A DNA stretch of 64,000 nucleotides from Hoylesella oralis ATCC 33269 (GTDB lineage: Bacteria > Bacteroidota > Bacteroidia > Bacteroidales > Bacteroidaceae): positions 2,105,351 to 2,169,350 of the forward strand of contig NZ_GL833119.1 in assembly GCF_000185145.2 (NCBI RefSeq), given 5' to 3'. The notes under the pieces are model-generated. The model saw only the letters and a program-made list of their open reading frames with translations. It was not told where the DNA came from and searched no databases. The first letter of the stretch is position 1. The number at the start of each line of letters is the position of its first letter. Both the position numbers and the translations under genes were made by a program. Of the stretch, positions 30,888 through 40,430 are shown in pieces.

Positions 30888-32924
30888 GTGGACTTTAAAC
30901 TGACATCGAAATATGCCCCTACAGGTGACCAACCCGAAGCCATCAAGGAACTTACCCAAGGCGTGGAACGGGGCGACAAGGCGCAGGTATTGCTCGGAGT
31001 TACGGGTTCTGGCAAAACTTTCACCGTGGCCAATGTGATTGCCAATGTAAATAAACCCACGCTTATTCTTAGTCATAACAAAACTCTCGCGGCACAACTC
31101 TACGAAGAGATGAAAGGATTTTTCCCCGAAAATGCCGTAGAATATTACGTTTCTTATTACGACTATTATCAACCGGAAGCCTATCTGCCCACCACAGATA
31201 CCTATATTGAGAAAGATCTCGCCATCAACGACGACATCGACAAGTTGCGTCTCTCGGCCGTAAGCGCACTGCTTTCAGGGCGCAAAGATGTGGTAGTCGT
31301 ATCTTCCGTGTCGTGCATATACGGTATGGGCGGTCCTGCTGCCATGACCGATAGTGTCATCTCTATCAAAAAGGGACAGGTGCTGGATCGTAATGAGTTC
31401 CTGCGTAGGCTCGTCAACGCACTCTATGTACGCAACGACATAGACCTTCAACGCGGCTTCTTCCGCGTAAAAGGCGACACTGTAGATATCGCCATGGCCT
31501 ACAGTGACAATATTCTACGGGTAACATGGTGGGATGATGAGATAGACAACATCGAGGAAGTGGATAGCCAAACATATCATCGAATGGCATCGTTCGGTGA
31601 ATATCAGATATATCCGGCTAACCTTTTCGTAACATCGAAAGAACAAACTGAACAAGCTGTCCGCATGATACAAGACGATTTGGTGAAGCAGGTAGACTTC
31701 TTCACCGAACTCGGCGATAATATTAAAGCTCAGCGCATCAAGGAACGTGTGGAATATGATATGGAGATGATTAAGGAACTTGGTCATTGTAGCGGTATCG
31801 AAAATTACTCACGTTACTTCGACGGACGCGAACCGGGACAGAAACCTTATTGCCTTTTAGACTTCTTTCCCAAAGATTATCTAATGGTAATAGATGAGAG
31901 TCATGTATCGGTTCCGCAGATCAGTGCTATGTACGGAGGCGACCGTGCACGTAAGCAAAACCTCGTAGAATATGGATTTCGTTTGCCCGCAGCGTTCGAC
32001 AACCGCCCATTGAAGTTCGAGGAATTCCACGAAATGATACATCAGGTCATCTACGTTTCAGCCACTCCTGCCGATTACGAATTGAATGAAGCCGAGGGAG
32101 TTGTGGTGGAACAGATCATCAGACCTACTGGATTGCTCGATCCGGAGATTGAAGTACGACCGAGTGAGAACCAAATCGATGACCTTATGGACGAAATACT
32201 CACCCGTATCAACCGCAGTGAACGCGTACTTGTTACCACTCTTACCAAACGTATGGCCGAGGAACTGACCGAATTCTTGCTTGATCACGGCATCAAAGCC
32301 AACTATATTCACAGTGATATAGCCACGCTAGACCGCGTAAAGATCATGAACGATCTGCGCGCAGGGGCTTTCGATGTACTCGTTGGAGTGAACCTCTTAC
32401 GCGAAGGACTCGACCTTCCGGAAGTCTCGCTCGTAGCTATTCTCGACGCTGATAAGGAGGGCTTTCTGCGTAGTCACCGCAGTCTGACGCAGACAGCCGG
32501 CCGTGCCGCCCGCAATGTAAACGGCAAAGTCATTATGTATGCCGACACTATAACCGAAAGTATGCGCCGTACTATCGACGAAACAACGCGACGTCGAACC
32601 CTTCAACTAAAGTATAACGAGGAACATCATATTACCCCTCAGCAGATTGTGAAAGATATTAAAAGTGTGTTACCTACGAATAATGATAACGCTACAACCA
32701 TCACCCAATCCACTTCTCCTATAAGGTATGCCTACTTAGAACCCGATAGTGGTGCTTTCGCAGCCGATCCCATTATTCAACGAATGACACGCGAACAACT
32801 CGAGAAGAGTATTGCCAATACCACTGCACTAATGAAACAAGCTGCCAAAGACCTTGATTTTATCCAAGCAGCACAATATCGCGACGAAATTATCCGCCTA
32901 CAAGACCAGCTCGAAAGCAAGTAG
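30888..32924 (+). CDS. uvrB: Excinuclease ABC subunit B
   Basis: UvrB is the damage-verifying helicase-like subunit of nucleotide excision repair. The 678-residue protein has Walker A GVTGSGKT near residue 41, the beta-hairpin region YYDYYQPEAYLP near 95, DESHV (DEAD-like box) near 340, helicase motifs IDERRTLT-type QTAGRAARN near 535, and a C-terminal UVR motif (DLDFIQAAQYRDEI) that contacts UvrC. Translation starts at GTG (30888-30890), fixed by the conserved DFKLTSKYAPTGDQPEAI start. It diverges from bamD. Confidence 0.98.
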   Translation: MDFKLTSKYAPTGDQPEAIKELTQGVERGDKAQVLLGVTGSGKTFTVANVIANVNKPTLILSHNKTLAAQLYEEMKGFFPENAVEYYVSYYDYYQPEAYLPTTDTYIEKDLAINDDIDKLRLSAVSALLSGRKDVVVVSSVSCIYGMGGPAAMTDSVISIKKGQVLDRNEFLRRLVNALYVRNDIDLQRGFFRVKGDTVDIAMAYSDNILRVTWWDDEIDNIEEVDSQTYHRMASFGEYQIYPANLFVTSKEQTEQAVRMIQDDLVKQVDFFTELGDNIKAQRIKERVEYDMEMIKELGHCSGIENYSRYFDGREPGQKPYCLLDFFPKDYLMVIDESHVSVPQISAMYGGDRARKQNLVEYGFRLPAAFDNRPLKFEEFHEMIHQVIYVSATPADYELNEAEGVVVEQIIRPTGLLDPEIEVRPSENQIDDLMDEILTRINRSERVLVTTLTKRMAEELTEFLLDHGIKANYIHSDIATLDRVKIMNDLRAGAFDVLVGVNLLREGLDLPEVSLVAILDADKEGFLRSHRSLTQTAGRAARNVNGKVIMYADTITESMRRTIDETTRRRTLQLKYNEEHHITPQQIVKDIKSVLPTNNDNATTITQSTSPIRYAYLEPDSGAFAADPIIQRMTREQLEKSIANTTALMKQAAKDLDFIQAAQYRDEIIRLQDQLESK

Positions 32925-32978
32925 CAACGAGCGGTGTTAAATATTGCTTAATCACCCACCTATCCCACATATTTTTAT

Positions 32979-32986
32979 TACTTTTG
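32979..32986 (+). promoter_or_regulatory. -7 element for the DUF4468 gene
   Basis: TACTTTTG fits TAnnTTTG, 30 bp before the ATG at 33017. Confidence 0.6.
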
Positions 32987-33016
32987 CCCTCAACACCGTT
33001 TAAAACTCTATAAGAT

Positions 33017-33949
33017 ATGAAGAAACTCATCTTAGCGGCAATGCTATTGATGCCACTTTTCGGTAATGCACAATCGGTATTGACGCCACAGGAGCAGCTC
33101 GAAAAGGCGAAAAAAGAAGCTGAAGCGGCCAAACAAGCTGTAAAGGAAGCCAAAAGACAAGCCAAACTTGCAGCCAAGAAAGCCAAAATAAAAAATGAAG
33201 ACATTAAGAATGCTGCTATCAATGAAGAGATAAAGAAAGTAAAGGCAGAAACTGAACGCCACAAAGCTGAGGCAGAAAAATACAAAATAGAGGCCGAGAA
33301 GCAAACAAAAATGAGCACTGCTCCGTCGGCAAATAATACAAACGGCAGCACCGGATGGACTGTGCCGCAGTCTTCCGACAAGGGTACGGCAGCCTCAAAT
33401 CGCACATCCGGCAATTCTGCAACTACCAAAACGGACTGGAAGCATGATCCGAAATACCTCACAGGTGCCGTACCTCAGAACGCTGAAGGTAAAGTCGTGT
33501 TCACTCTCGACATAGATGTACCGGGCAAAAATGCACAGCAAATCTATGATATAGTTTACGCCTATCTCAACAATATGGCGCAAGAAGACGGACAGCAAGC
33601 CAGTCGAATCGTGCTCGTAAACCAAGATAAGAGCATTATAGTGGCAAAATATACAGAATGGCTCACCTTTTCAGAGTCGTTTCTTGCCCTTGATCGCACC
33701 TTATTTAATTACACTATCATCGGTACCTGTACCGACAACCATCTTCAACTTACCCTCGATCGCATATCATACGATTACGAGAAGGGGCGTCCGAGTGAGC
33801 TCAAAAGCAGTGCGGAAAACTATATTACGGATAAACACGCACTCAATAAGAAACAAACAGGCCTGATCAACGGCCCTGCCAAATTCCGCAGAAAGACCAT
33901 AGATCGTAAAAACCAGATATTCGAAAATATCGTTCGAGCTTTACAATAA
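33017..33949 (+). CDS. DUF4468 secreted protein with coiled-coil N-terminus
   Basis: A 310-residue secreted protein. Signal peptide at residues 1-18 (cut after GNAQ), a charged coiled coil at about 22-95 (repeated KKEAEAAKQAVKEAKRQAK-like runs), a Ser/Thr/Asn linker (about 96-145), then the DUF4468 domain from about 150 (GKVVFTLDIDVPGKNAQQIYD, TEWLTFS, LTLDRISYDYE), which is thought to have a TBP-like fold. The function is unknown. The coiled coil suggests oligomerisation or cell-wall spanning. The small membrane protein and the porin gene follow directly. Confidence 0.85.
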   Translation: MKKLILAAMLLMPLFGNAQSVLTPQEQLEKAKKEAEAAKQAVKEAKRQAKLAAKKAKIKNEDIKNAAINEEIKKVKAETERHKAEAEKYKIEAEKQTKMSTAPSANNTNGSTGWTVPQSSDKGTAASNRTSGNSATTKTDWKHDPKYLTGAVPQNAEGKVVFTLDIDVPGKNAQQIYDIVYAYLNNMAQEDGQQASRIVLVNQDKSIIVAKYTEWLTFSESFLALDRTLFNYTIIGTCTDNHLQLTLDRISYDYEKGRPSELKSSAENYITDKHALNKKQTGLINGPAKFRRKTIDRKNQIFENIVRALQ

Positions 33950-34015
33950 GTGCCGACAGTGCCGGTATACCATACCAGCATTCCGAATTATTCACCCATC
34001 ATTCCATTTCAGACT

Positions 34016-34234
34016 ATGAATGAAGAAAAGTTCATACCGCATCACCGTCGCGATGAAAAGCCTAAAGAAGATCGCTTTTTCCGCATTCGGAACATATTAA
34101 ACATCATATTCATCATCGGTGCCCTTATAGGATTAGTGCTTTATTTCGCCACCGACCATACATCGGGCACCATTGTAATACTCGCAGCTATGGTCTTCAA
34201 GATCGCTGAAAGCTGCCTACGCTTTTTTCGTTAG
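34016..34234 (+). CDS. Small two-helix membrane protein
   Basis: A 72-residue protein from the ATG at 34016: a polar, basic head (FIPHHRRDEKPKEDRFF) and two membrane helices at about residues 26-43 and 50-66 (NIIFIIGALIGLVLYFA; TIVILAAMVFKIAESCL). The frame is open back to a GTG at 33950, directly after the DUF4468 stop, so a longer form is possible. The stop TAG abuts the porin ATG with no gap, so the two genes are coupled. No function can be assigned. Confidence 0.68.
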   Translation: MNEEKFIPHHRRDEKPKEDRFFRIRNILNIIFIIGALIGLVLYFATDHTSGTIVILAAMVFKIAESCLRFFR

Positions 34235-36580
34235 ATGAACAGATTTCCGATAACGCTATTTTTCTTTATCGCCACCTGTACTTCCGTATCTGCACAAATC
34301 GATCAGTTCAACCAGATAGACGTAAACGGAAACATTACCACAGGTTCGAAGAAATTAAACAATACTGACTCTTTAGGAACAGATAAGGAAATTCCTACGG
34401 GACTTAAAGTGTGGACCGTCGATCGTTACTTCGGCGACATTACACCGGCAATTCCCGATACCGTTCCCCACATGTATATGAACTCTATATTCACAACAGG
34501 CATGCGAGGAGAGTTCAACACTACAGGTAATTTGGGTGCACCGCGTATCAACCGCATATATGCCGACCGTCCGGAACCGCAAGAATTCATCTTTACCACC
34601 CCATACGATTTCTTCCTGAAACCCGTAGACAAATTCCATTTCACCAATACCCTGTCACCTTTCACCAACCTTTCTTATAATAATGCAGGTAATCGTACCG
34701 ATGGCGAAGACCATTTTACAGCCAAGTTCGGTGTGAATGCAGGCAAGAAAATAGGCGTAGGTTTCAACTTCGACTATCTTTACGGGCGCGGCTATTACTC
34801 CAATCAGAGTACCGCACACTTCAATTACACCATGTACGGTTCATATATCGGCGACCGCTATCAGGCTCATCTGCTGCTTTCGACGAACCATCAAAAGGTT
34901 ACCGAGAACGGTGGAATAACCAACGACAACTATATTACGCACCCGGAAAGCTTCGATGATAACTACGCTACCAGCGAAATACCCACCGTATTATCGAGGA
35001 ACTGGAACCGTAACGACAATCAACATATATTCCTTACCCACCGTTACAGCTTGGGATTTAACCGTAAGGTGCCCATGACGGAGGAAGAAATCGAGGCACG
35101 TAAATTCGCCATCGAATCGAAAAAAGAGAACGAGGCACGCAAATCGTTGGAAGAAAAGCGTAAGACTGCTCGCGAAGAAGGGCGTACAATCGATGAAAAA
35201 GAGGAACAGAAAATACTGACAGCCCCATCAGGTCGTCCGGATAATGCCAAGATAGCAGGCATCGAACCGGCTGCCGTAACAGTGAAGCCTGAAGGACGTA
35301 TCGCTATCAACGGTAAAAGTCAGGCCGACAGTCTGAACGCTCAAGCAGCAGTAGCCGCCAAAGATACGGCATGGCTAAAAAACGAGTATGTACCCGTAAC
35401 GAGCTTCATACACACGATGTCGCTCGACAATTACCGCCGTATCTATCAGGCCTATGTCACGCCAACCGACTTTTATGCCAACACATACGTGGTAGATGAA
35501 CCGCTCAGCGGCGATTCCATCTATGATAAAACGCGTTATTTCCGCTTGAAAAATATCTTTGCAATATCGTTGCTCGAAGGGTTCAATAAATGGGCAAAGG
35601 CCGGATTAAAAGCCTATGCGAGCCATGAACTGCGCCACTTCGTTCTGCCTGATCATACCGGTACGGCCACCTACAACGAACATGCCGTATATGTAGGCGG
35701 CCAACTCAGCAAAACACAAGGCCACACCCTACACTATAACGTAATCGGAGAGTTCGGAGTAACGGGCAAGGATGCCGGAAATATACGCATAGACGGTAAT
35801 ATCGATCTCAATTTTCCGCTATTTGGCGACACTGTACAGTTGGCCGCGAGCGGCTTTTTCCACAATACAACACCGCCATTTTACTACCGTCATTACCATG
35901 CACGTCACTTCTGGTGGGATAATGACGACCTAAATAAGACCATACACTCGCGTATTCAAGGCACTTTTAGCTATACCAAAACGCGCACAAAGCTACGTAT
36001 AGCTGTGGATGAACTGAAGAATTACGCATATTTCGAACAGGGATACACTATCAACAGCAGCTACAATCGACTGAACAACACCGTGAGTGTGGCTCAAACA
36101 AGCGAACCCATCACGGTGTTTACGGCACAACTGACGCAAGATTTCACACTCGGTCCTCTTAATTGGGAGAATGTTATTACTTATCAGAAATCATCTAATC
36201 AGAACGTATTGCCTGTGCCCGATCTCAACATTTACACCAATCTTTATCTGCGTTTTAAGATTGCACACGTGTTGAAGTGCGACTTCGGTGCCGATGCACG
36301 CTACTTCACCCAATATTATGCACCCGACTACAGTCCGGCGTTAGGGCAATATGCCGTACAAACAAATACCGACACCAGCGGCGGAGACAGCCGTGTAAAG
36401 ATCGGCAATTATCCTCTTGTCAACGTATATGCCAACTTCCATCTCAAACATACGCGCTTTTTCGTGATGTACAGTCACGTAAATGCCGGAAGCGGAAACA
36501 AGGAATATTTCCTCGTCCCCCACTATCCGCTCAACGAACGTATATTCCGTTTCGGCGTTAGTTGGAATTTCTTTAATTGA
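34235..36580 (+). CDS. Large putative outer-membrane porin (Bacteroidetes Porin_10 type)
   Basis: A 781-residue secreted protein. Signal peptide at residues 1-20 (cut near VSAQ), then many amphipathic strands ending with FRFGVSWNFFN, an aromatic C-terminus as expected of an outer-membrane barrel. Early segments (DRYFGDITPAIPDTVPHMY; NLGAPRINRIYADR) match what I recall of the Bacteroidetes putative-porin family. Unusual is a highly charged stretch at about residues 283-330 (EEEIEARKFAIESKKENEA, then EEKRKTAREEG) with an Ala-rich linker behind it, which would form a helix inside or beneath the barrel. It starts immediately after the preceding stop. Confidence 0.82.
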   Translation: MNRFPITLFFFIATCTSVSAQIDQFNQIDVNGNITTGSKKLNNTDSLGTDKEIPTGLKVWTVDRYFGDITPAIPDTVPHMYMNSIFTTGMRGEFNTTGNLGAPRINRIYADRPEPQEFIFTTPYDFFLKPVDKFHFTNTLSPFTNLSYNNAGNRTDGEDHFTAKFGVNAGKKIGVGFNFDYLYGRGYYSNQSTAHFNYTMYGSYIGDRYQAHLLLSTNHQKVTENGGITNDNYITHPESFDDNYATSEIPTVLSRNWNRNDNQHIFLTHRYSLGFNRKVPMTEEEIEARKFAIESKKENEARKSLEEKRKTAREEGRTIDEKEEQKILTAPSGRPDNAKIAGIEPAAVTVKPEGRIAINGKSQADSLNAQAAVAAKDTAWLKNEYVPVTSFIHTMSLDNYRRIYQAYVTPTDFYANTYVVDEPLSGDSIYDKTRYFRLKNIFAISLLEGFNKWAKAGLKAYASHELRHFVLPDHTGTATYNEHAVYVGGQLSKTQGHTLHYNVIGEFGVTGKDAGNIRIDGNIDLNFPLFGDTVQLAASGFFHNTTPPFYYRHYHARHFWWDNDDLNKTIHSRIQGTFSYTKTRTKLRIAVDELKNYAYFEQGYTINSSYNRLNNTVSVAQTSEPITVFTAQLTQDFTLGPLNWENVITYQKSSNQNVLPVPDLNIYTNLYLRFKIAHVLKCDFGADARYFTQYYAPDYSPALGQYAVQTNTDTSGGDSRVKIGNYPLVNVYANFHLKHTRFFVMYSHVNAGSGNKEYFLVPHYPLNERIFRFGVSWNFFN

Positions 36581-36679
36581 TATTCAGGGGCTTCGGCGAG
36601 AATAAAGGGGGTGGAAAGAGTTCTCGTTTCATCCGTTTTCAGCAAGAGGCAAAAGCCGACGGCTTAGAAAAACACGGCA

Positions 36680-37585
36680 TCAAAGCAAGACACCCGCTGC
36701 CACCAACAGACCGTAGATGAACATATTGCGTGCCGTTTCGCCGAGTATAAGGTTCAAAGCCTTGCCTTTATTGATCCTTACCATGTGCCGGTAAGTATTC
36801 GTGTGCAGCCACAGATACCCCATAGGCAGTACGAACGCTGCCCAATCGCCATAGAACAAAAACACACATCCCATCGACACAGCGAGCCAACCCATACCGA
36901 GATAAGTTATCCGAGCCATGCTTGGGCCCATTCGCACCACAATGGTACGCTTACCGGCACGGCGGTCTGTATCAATATCACGATAGTTGTTTACCAGCAA
37001 CAGTGTGTCGATAACCAATCCGCAGGCTACCGATGCAACAATTACCTCGGGCGTTATTACAGTTTGTATGCCGGGCATTTCGAGATAATAAGTAATCGTT
37101 ACGGGCACTATACCGAAAAATATCACCACCAGCACGTCGCCCATACCGAGATAGCTGAACCATGTAGTATAGAGAAAACAGAAAAGTACACACAACAAAC
37201 CCACGAGCAGCATCTCCAATCCACCATATAAAATAAGCGGAAACCCTACGATACAAGCCAACAGAGTGGTAACAGCGATGCCTCGTTTCATATTCCCGAT
37301 TGTAATCCACCCTTGTGCGCACGCTCTTCGGGGGCCCAAACGTGTATCGTCGTCGGTACCTTTAAGGCAATCAAAATAGTCGTTGATGAAATTTGCATCT
37401 ACTTGCATAATGAATGCAAACAGAAAGCAGAGCACTGCCGGCACCGGTCTGATGGCCCAGTCGGCATCTTTCAGCGCCAACGCCGTGCCGATTATCAAAG
37501 GTACGGCCGCACCTGCAAGCGTCTTGGGGCGTGCAGCCAGCACCCATGCCTTCAGCGAATTTCGCTCTACAACGTTCTGTTTCAT
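36680..37585 (-). CDS. menA: 1,4-dihydroxy-2-naphthoate polyprenyltransferase
   Basis: MenA attaches the prenyl chain to dihydroxynaphthoate in menaquinone synthesis, in the inner membrane. The 301-residue protein has about nine helices, the prenyl-diphosphate/Mg-binding motif ANFINDYFDCLKGTDDD near residue 63, the opening AWVLAARPKTLAGAAVPL, and the second Asp-rich motif NNYRDIDTDRRAGKRT near 198. Length is normal. The start is the ATG at 37585; its leader would be about 185 nt if transcribed from the palindromic promoter at 37767-37812. Menaquinone would serve fumarate respiration. Confidence 0.95.
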   Translation of the reverse strand: MKQNVVERNSLKAWVLAARPKTLAGAAVPLIIGTALALKDADWAIRPVPAVLCFLFAFIMQVDANFINDYFDCLKGTDDDTRLGPRRACAQGWITIGNMKRGIAVTTLLACIVGFPLILYGGLEMLLVGLLCVLFCFLYTTWFSYLGMGDVLVVIFFGIVPVTITYYLEMPGIQTVITPEVIVASVACGLVIDTLLLVNNYRDIDTDRRAGKRTIVVRMGPSMARITYLGMGWLAVSMGCVFLFYGDWAAFVLPMGYLWLHTNTYRHMVRINKGKALNLILGETARNMFIYGLLVAAGVLL

Positions 37586-37766
37586 AATTTCATTCTCTTG
37601 TTCTTAGACTTCCGAACCCATACACTAACACTGTAACATACGCCAAATTACTGTTGTATGGCATCGTTCTGTTACCTCTGCATGTGCTTTTTCTTCCTGC
37701 AGAAACGGTCATCTGTGCACGACTGAATGTGCAAGAATATCTTAAAAAAACGGTAGTCGTACAGTC

Positions 37767-37812
37767 TATTTCTTGCAAATATAAACAGAAAAGATTATAT
37801 TTGCAAGAAATA
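37767..37812. promoter_or_regulatory. Palindromic divergent promoter between menA and the HD-domain gene
   Basis: Perfect 18-bp arms TATTTCTTGCAAATATAA (37767-37784) and its complement (37795-37812) flank a 10-bp centre. Each arm contains a -7 element: plus TATATTTG at 37796-37803, minus the same at 37776-37783. Each also has a CTTG 20 bp upstream (plus 37772-37775; minus 37804-37807) as a near -33 element. Confidence 0.75.
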
Positions 37813-37827
37813 AGAAATTTCTTTTTT

Positions 37828-38466
37828 ATGCCTACTCCCCAAGTAAAACTCGATTTAATGGAATTCATAGAGCAGAACATACTGCCGAAATATACCGAAT
37901 TCGGGGCTTCCCACGGCCTTAAACACGTAATGAGAGTAATCGCAAACAGCCTTGATTTGGCACGTATAACGGGTGTCGACGCCAATATGGCATACACCGT
38001 AGCCGCCTATCACGATATTGGCATGAGCGGTCCGCGAGCCATACACCACATTACGGGTGGCAAGATACTGGCGCAAGACGCACGGTTGAAACGATGGTTC
38101 AGTAGCGAACAAATCAGAATGATGCGCGAGGCGGTGGAAGATCACCGTGCATCTACGAGTCATCAACCGCGCAATATCTACGGTAAGATAGTAGCTGAAG
38201 CCGACCGAGACCTCGATCTGGAGGAGGTGTTCCGCCGTGCTGTCGAATACGGGTTGGAGCAATATCCCGAAAAGACGGCAGAAGAACAATGGCAAAGGTT
38301 CCGCAAACACATGAACGAGAAATACTCTGTAAATGGCTACATACGCCTATGGATACCCAATTCGCCTAACGAAAAGAAATTGAGACAGCTGCGTGAAGTC
38401 ATTGCAGACGACAAGAAATTAAAAGTTGCTTTCGATAGATTATACCGACAGGAGAAGGGAGAATAG
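37828..38466 (+). CDS. HD-domain phosphohydrolase
   Basis: A 212-residue cytoplasmic protein with the HD metal-binding pattern: H in ASHGLKHVMRV (about residue 33), HD in VAAYHDIGMSG (about 64-65), HHITGG further on, and a distal DRDLDLEEVF aspartate near 130. HD proteins of this type hydrolyse phosphate esters of nucleotides or related compounds; the substrate is unknown. I use the ATG at 37828, because the open frame upstream runs through the palindromic promoter. Its -7 element ends 24 bp before the ATG. Confidence 0.85.
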   Translation: MPTPQVKLDLMEFIEQNILPKYTEFGASHGLKHVMRVIANSLDLARITGVDANMAYTVAAYHDIGMSGPRAIHHITGGKILAQDARLKRWFSSEQIRMMREAVEDHRASTSHQPRNIYGKIVAEADRDLDLEEVFRRAVEYGLEQYPEKTAEEQWQRFRKHMNEKYSVNGYIRLWIPNSPNEKKLRQLREVIADDKKLKVAFDRLYRQEKGE

Positions 38467-38884
38467 CAAACATGCGTTTGCTATTCGGATGAAAGACGAG
38501 GAATGAAAGAGAAATGATCGATAGTAAAATCTTCTTTTATAATAGCAAAGAGGAAACATTGTCGGGCTTATCAATTCGCCTATCATAATACATTTTCCTC
38601 TTTAGGAGGGAGAAAAAGAGACTACAGATATATTGTCTATGCCGTACAGATGTGCCGCCTATACTTGTTAGAGAGTGCATCTGAAATCTTTAAACAGGCG
38701 CATTAAGAAATCTTCCTATAATACATTTGCAATTAATAGGTTGCGAACCGCATTCTTACTCCCATACTCTCTCACCCGCACACCAACCCTTTTTGATAAT
38801 TTAACTACTCGGAGTAACATTTGTTACCGCCGTTCTTATACAAGAAAACTACCTTTGCAGCGAAATCATAATAGCAACGTAACG
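38467..38884. other. Gene-free region before the DUF438 gene
   Basis: 418 bp. It holds a 10-bp inverted repeat AAAGAGGAAA (38547-38556) / TTTCCTCTTT (38594-38603), and near its end an operator-like palindrome and promoter (38814-38857). The open frame through part of it shows no protein features. Confidence 0.55.
38814..38857 (+). promoter_or_regulatory. GTAAC-N4-GTTAC operator and -7 element before the DUF438 gene
   Basis: The palindrome at 38814-38827 is followed by TACCTTTG at 38850-38857, 27 bp before the ATG. No TTTG is at a normal -33 distance, so an activator may be needed. With a start site about 5-7 bp past the -7 box, the palindrome would be centred near -42. Confidence 0.6.
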
Positions 38885-40414
38885 ATGGAAAATAAAATGA
38901 AGAACTATCTTCCGAAGATAGAACTCGACAAGATGGAGCAGCTTCTGCGGATAGAAGAGGAATACGAAACCGGTAAACTTTCGCTCGAAGAAGCCCGAAA
39001 AGAGCTTGCTGAAAAAGTGGGGAGCATACGCCCTTACCATATTGCTTATATAGAACAGAACATGATGGAAGCCGATGATGACGAGTGTGTGCGTGTAGAT
39101 ATGCGTAAAACATTGCAGCTTCTCGACGGTATTATGGACTATTCACGTCCGCAATTGCCCGCAGATCATCCCATCATGCACTACTATCGCGAGAATGATG
39201 AGATGCGCAAACTGCTGCTGGCCGTAGAAGATTTGGTGCAATATCCTATGATCAAGAACCAATGGCTCGAGCTTTACGACAAGATAAGCCGATACCCTAT
39301 CCACTACAAGCGCAAGCAAAACCAGCTCTATCCCATGCTCGAACGCAAGGGCTTCACCCGCCCTACCACCACAATGTGGAACTTCGACGACATCGTGCGC
39401 GATGAGATACGGGCGGCAGAACGACTGCTAACTAAAGACAAAGAGGAAGATTTCATTGCTAAACAGCAGACACTCATCGATTATGCCCGCGACCTGATGG
39501 AGAAAGAGGAGGCCATTCTCTATCCTACCTCACTGGCCTTGATATCCGAGGAGGAGTTTGAAGACATGAAACATGGCGATCAGGAAATCGGTTTTGCTTT
39601 CTTCAATGTAGCACACACTGCCCCTGCAGCCAAGCCGCAACCGGCATCTATGACCGGCGCAGGTTTCGCCTCCGATCTTCAATCCCTACTTTCAAAGTAC
39701 GGATACAGTGCGGGCGGCAGCGATAAATTGGATGTTACCACGGGTAAACTTACGCTCGAACAGATTAATCTTATCTATCAACACTTGCCCATCGATATTT
39801 CTTTCGTAGACGAAAACGAACTCGTGTGCTTCTATTCGGATACGGATCATCGCATATTCCCGCGAAGTAAGAACGTTATCGGGCGCGAAGTAATGAATTG
39901 TCATCCGCGGAAAAGTGCGCATGTTGTACGTGAAGTCATCGATAAACTGCGAAATGGCGAGCAAGAACGTGCCGAATTCTGGATCAATAAGCCCGATTTA
40001 TTCATCTATATTGTATATGTAGCCGTGAGAGACAAGCAAGGTAAGTTTCGCGGAGTGCTCGAAATGATGCAGGACTGCACTCATATTCGCTCGCTTGAAG
40101 GCTCGCAAACCCTGCTCACATGGGCCGGTCAACAGCCCGAAGAGCTGTCTGCAGCGGAAGAACAGGCCGAAGACAACGGCGAAACAGTAAGCGAAATAAC
40201 GCCGAAGACACGGCTGAAAGACTTGCTCAGACAATATCCTAATCTCAAAAAACGCCTGCCGGAAATCGCTCCGGAGTTCAAGATGCTTAACTCGCCGCTT
40301 GGAAAAATCATGGCAGCAAGGGCAGATATCCAGATGATGAGTGACCGTTCGGGCATTCCGTTGCAGCATCTTATCGGCGAAATAGGTAAACTCTGTAAGG
40401 AAGAAAAACAGTAA
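38885..40414 (+). CDS. DUF438/hemerythrin/PAS/DUF1858 multidomain protein
   Basis: A 509-residue cytoplasmic protein. Order: DUF438-type helical domain (about 15-80), hemerythrin-like four-helix region (about 90-235; HPIMHYY, RYPIHYKRKQNQLYP and EEAILYP carry possible iron ligands), a PAS-like domain (about 285-410; LPIDISFVDENELVCFYSDTDHRIFPRS, RNGEQERAEFWI) and a C-terminal DUF1858-type segment (PKTRLKDLLRQYPNLKKRLPEIAPEFKML). Relatives are linked with di-iron sensing or repair under nitric oxide or oxygen stress; for this protein that is inference. The ATG at 38885 follows the promoter by 27 bp; the upstream open frame is not protein-like. Confidence 0.85.
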   Translation: MENKMKNYLPKIELDKMEQLLRIEEEYETGKLSLEEARKELAEKVGSIRPYHIAYIEQNMMEADDDECVRVDMRKTLQLLDGIMDYSRPQLPADHPIMHYYRENDEMRKLLLAVEDLVQYPMIKNQWLELYDKISRYPIHYKRKQNQLYPMLERKGFTRPTTTMWNFDDIVRDEIRAAERLLTKDKEEDFIAKQQTLIDYARDLMEKEEAILYPTSLALISEEEFEDMKHGDQEIGFAFFNVAHTAPAAKPQPASMTGAGFASDLQSLLSKYGYSAGGSDKLDVTTGKLTLEQINLIYQHLPIDISFVDENELVCFYSDTDHRIFPRSKNVIGREVMNCHPRKSAHVVREVIDKLRNGEQERAEFWINKPDLFIYIVYVAVRDKQGKFRGVLEMMQDCTHIRSLEGSQTLLTWAGQQPEELSAAEEQAEDNGETVSEITPKTRLKDLLRQYPNLKKRLPEIAPEFKMLNSPLGKIMAARADIQMMSDRSGIPLQHLIGEIGKLCKEEKQ

Positions 40415-40430
40415 AAAGCAGGCCGATTTA

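Noticed and set aside
37590..37997. 135-residue minus-strand open frame between menA and the HD gene
   Set aside because: It runs through the palindromic promoter and antisense to the HD gene, with no protein features.
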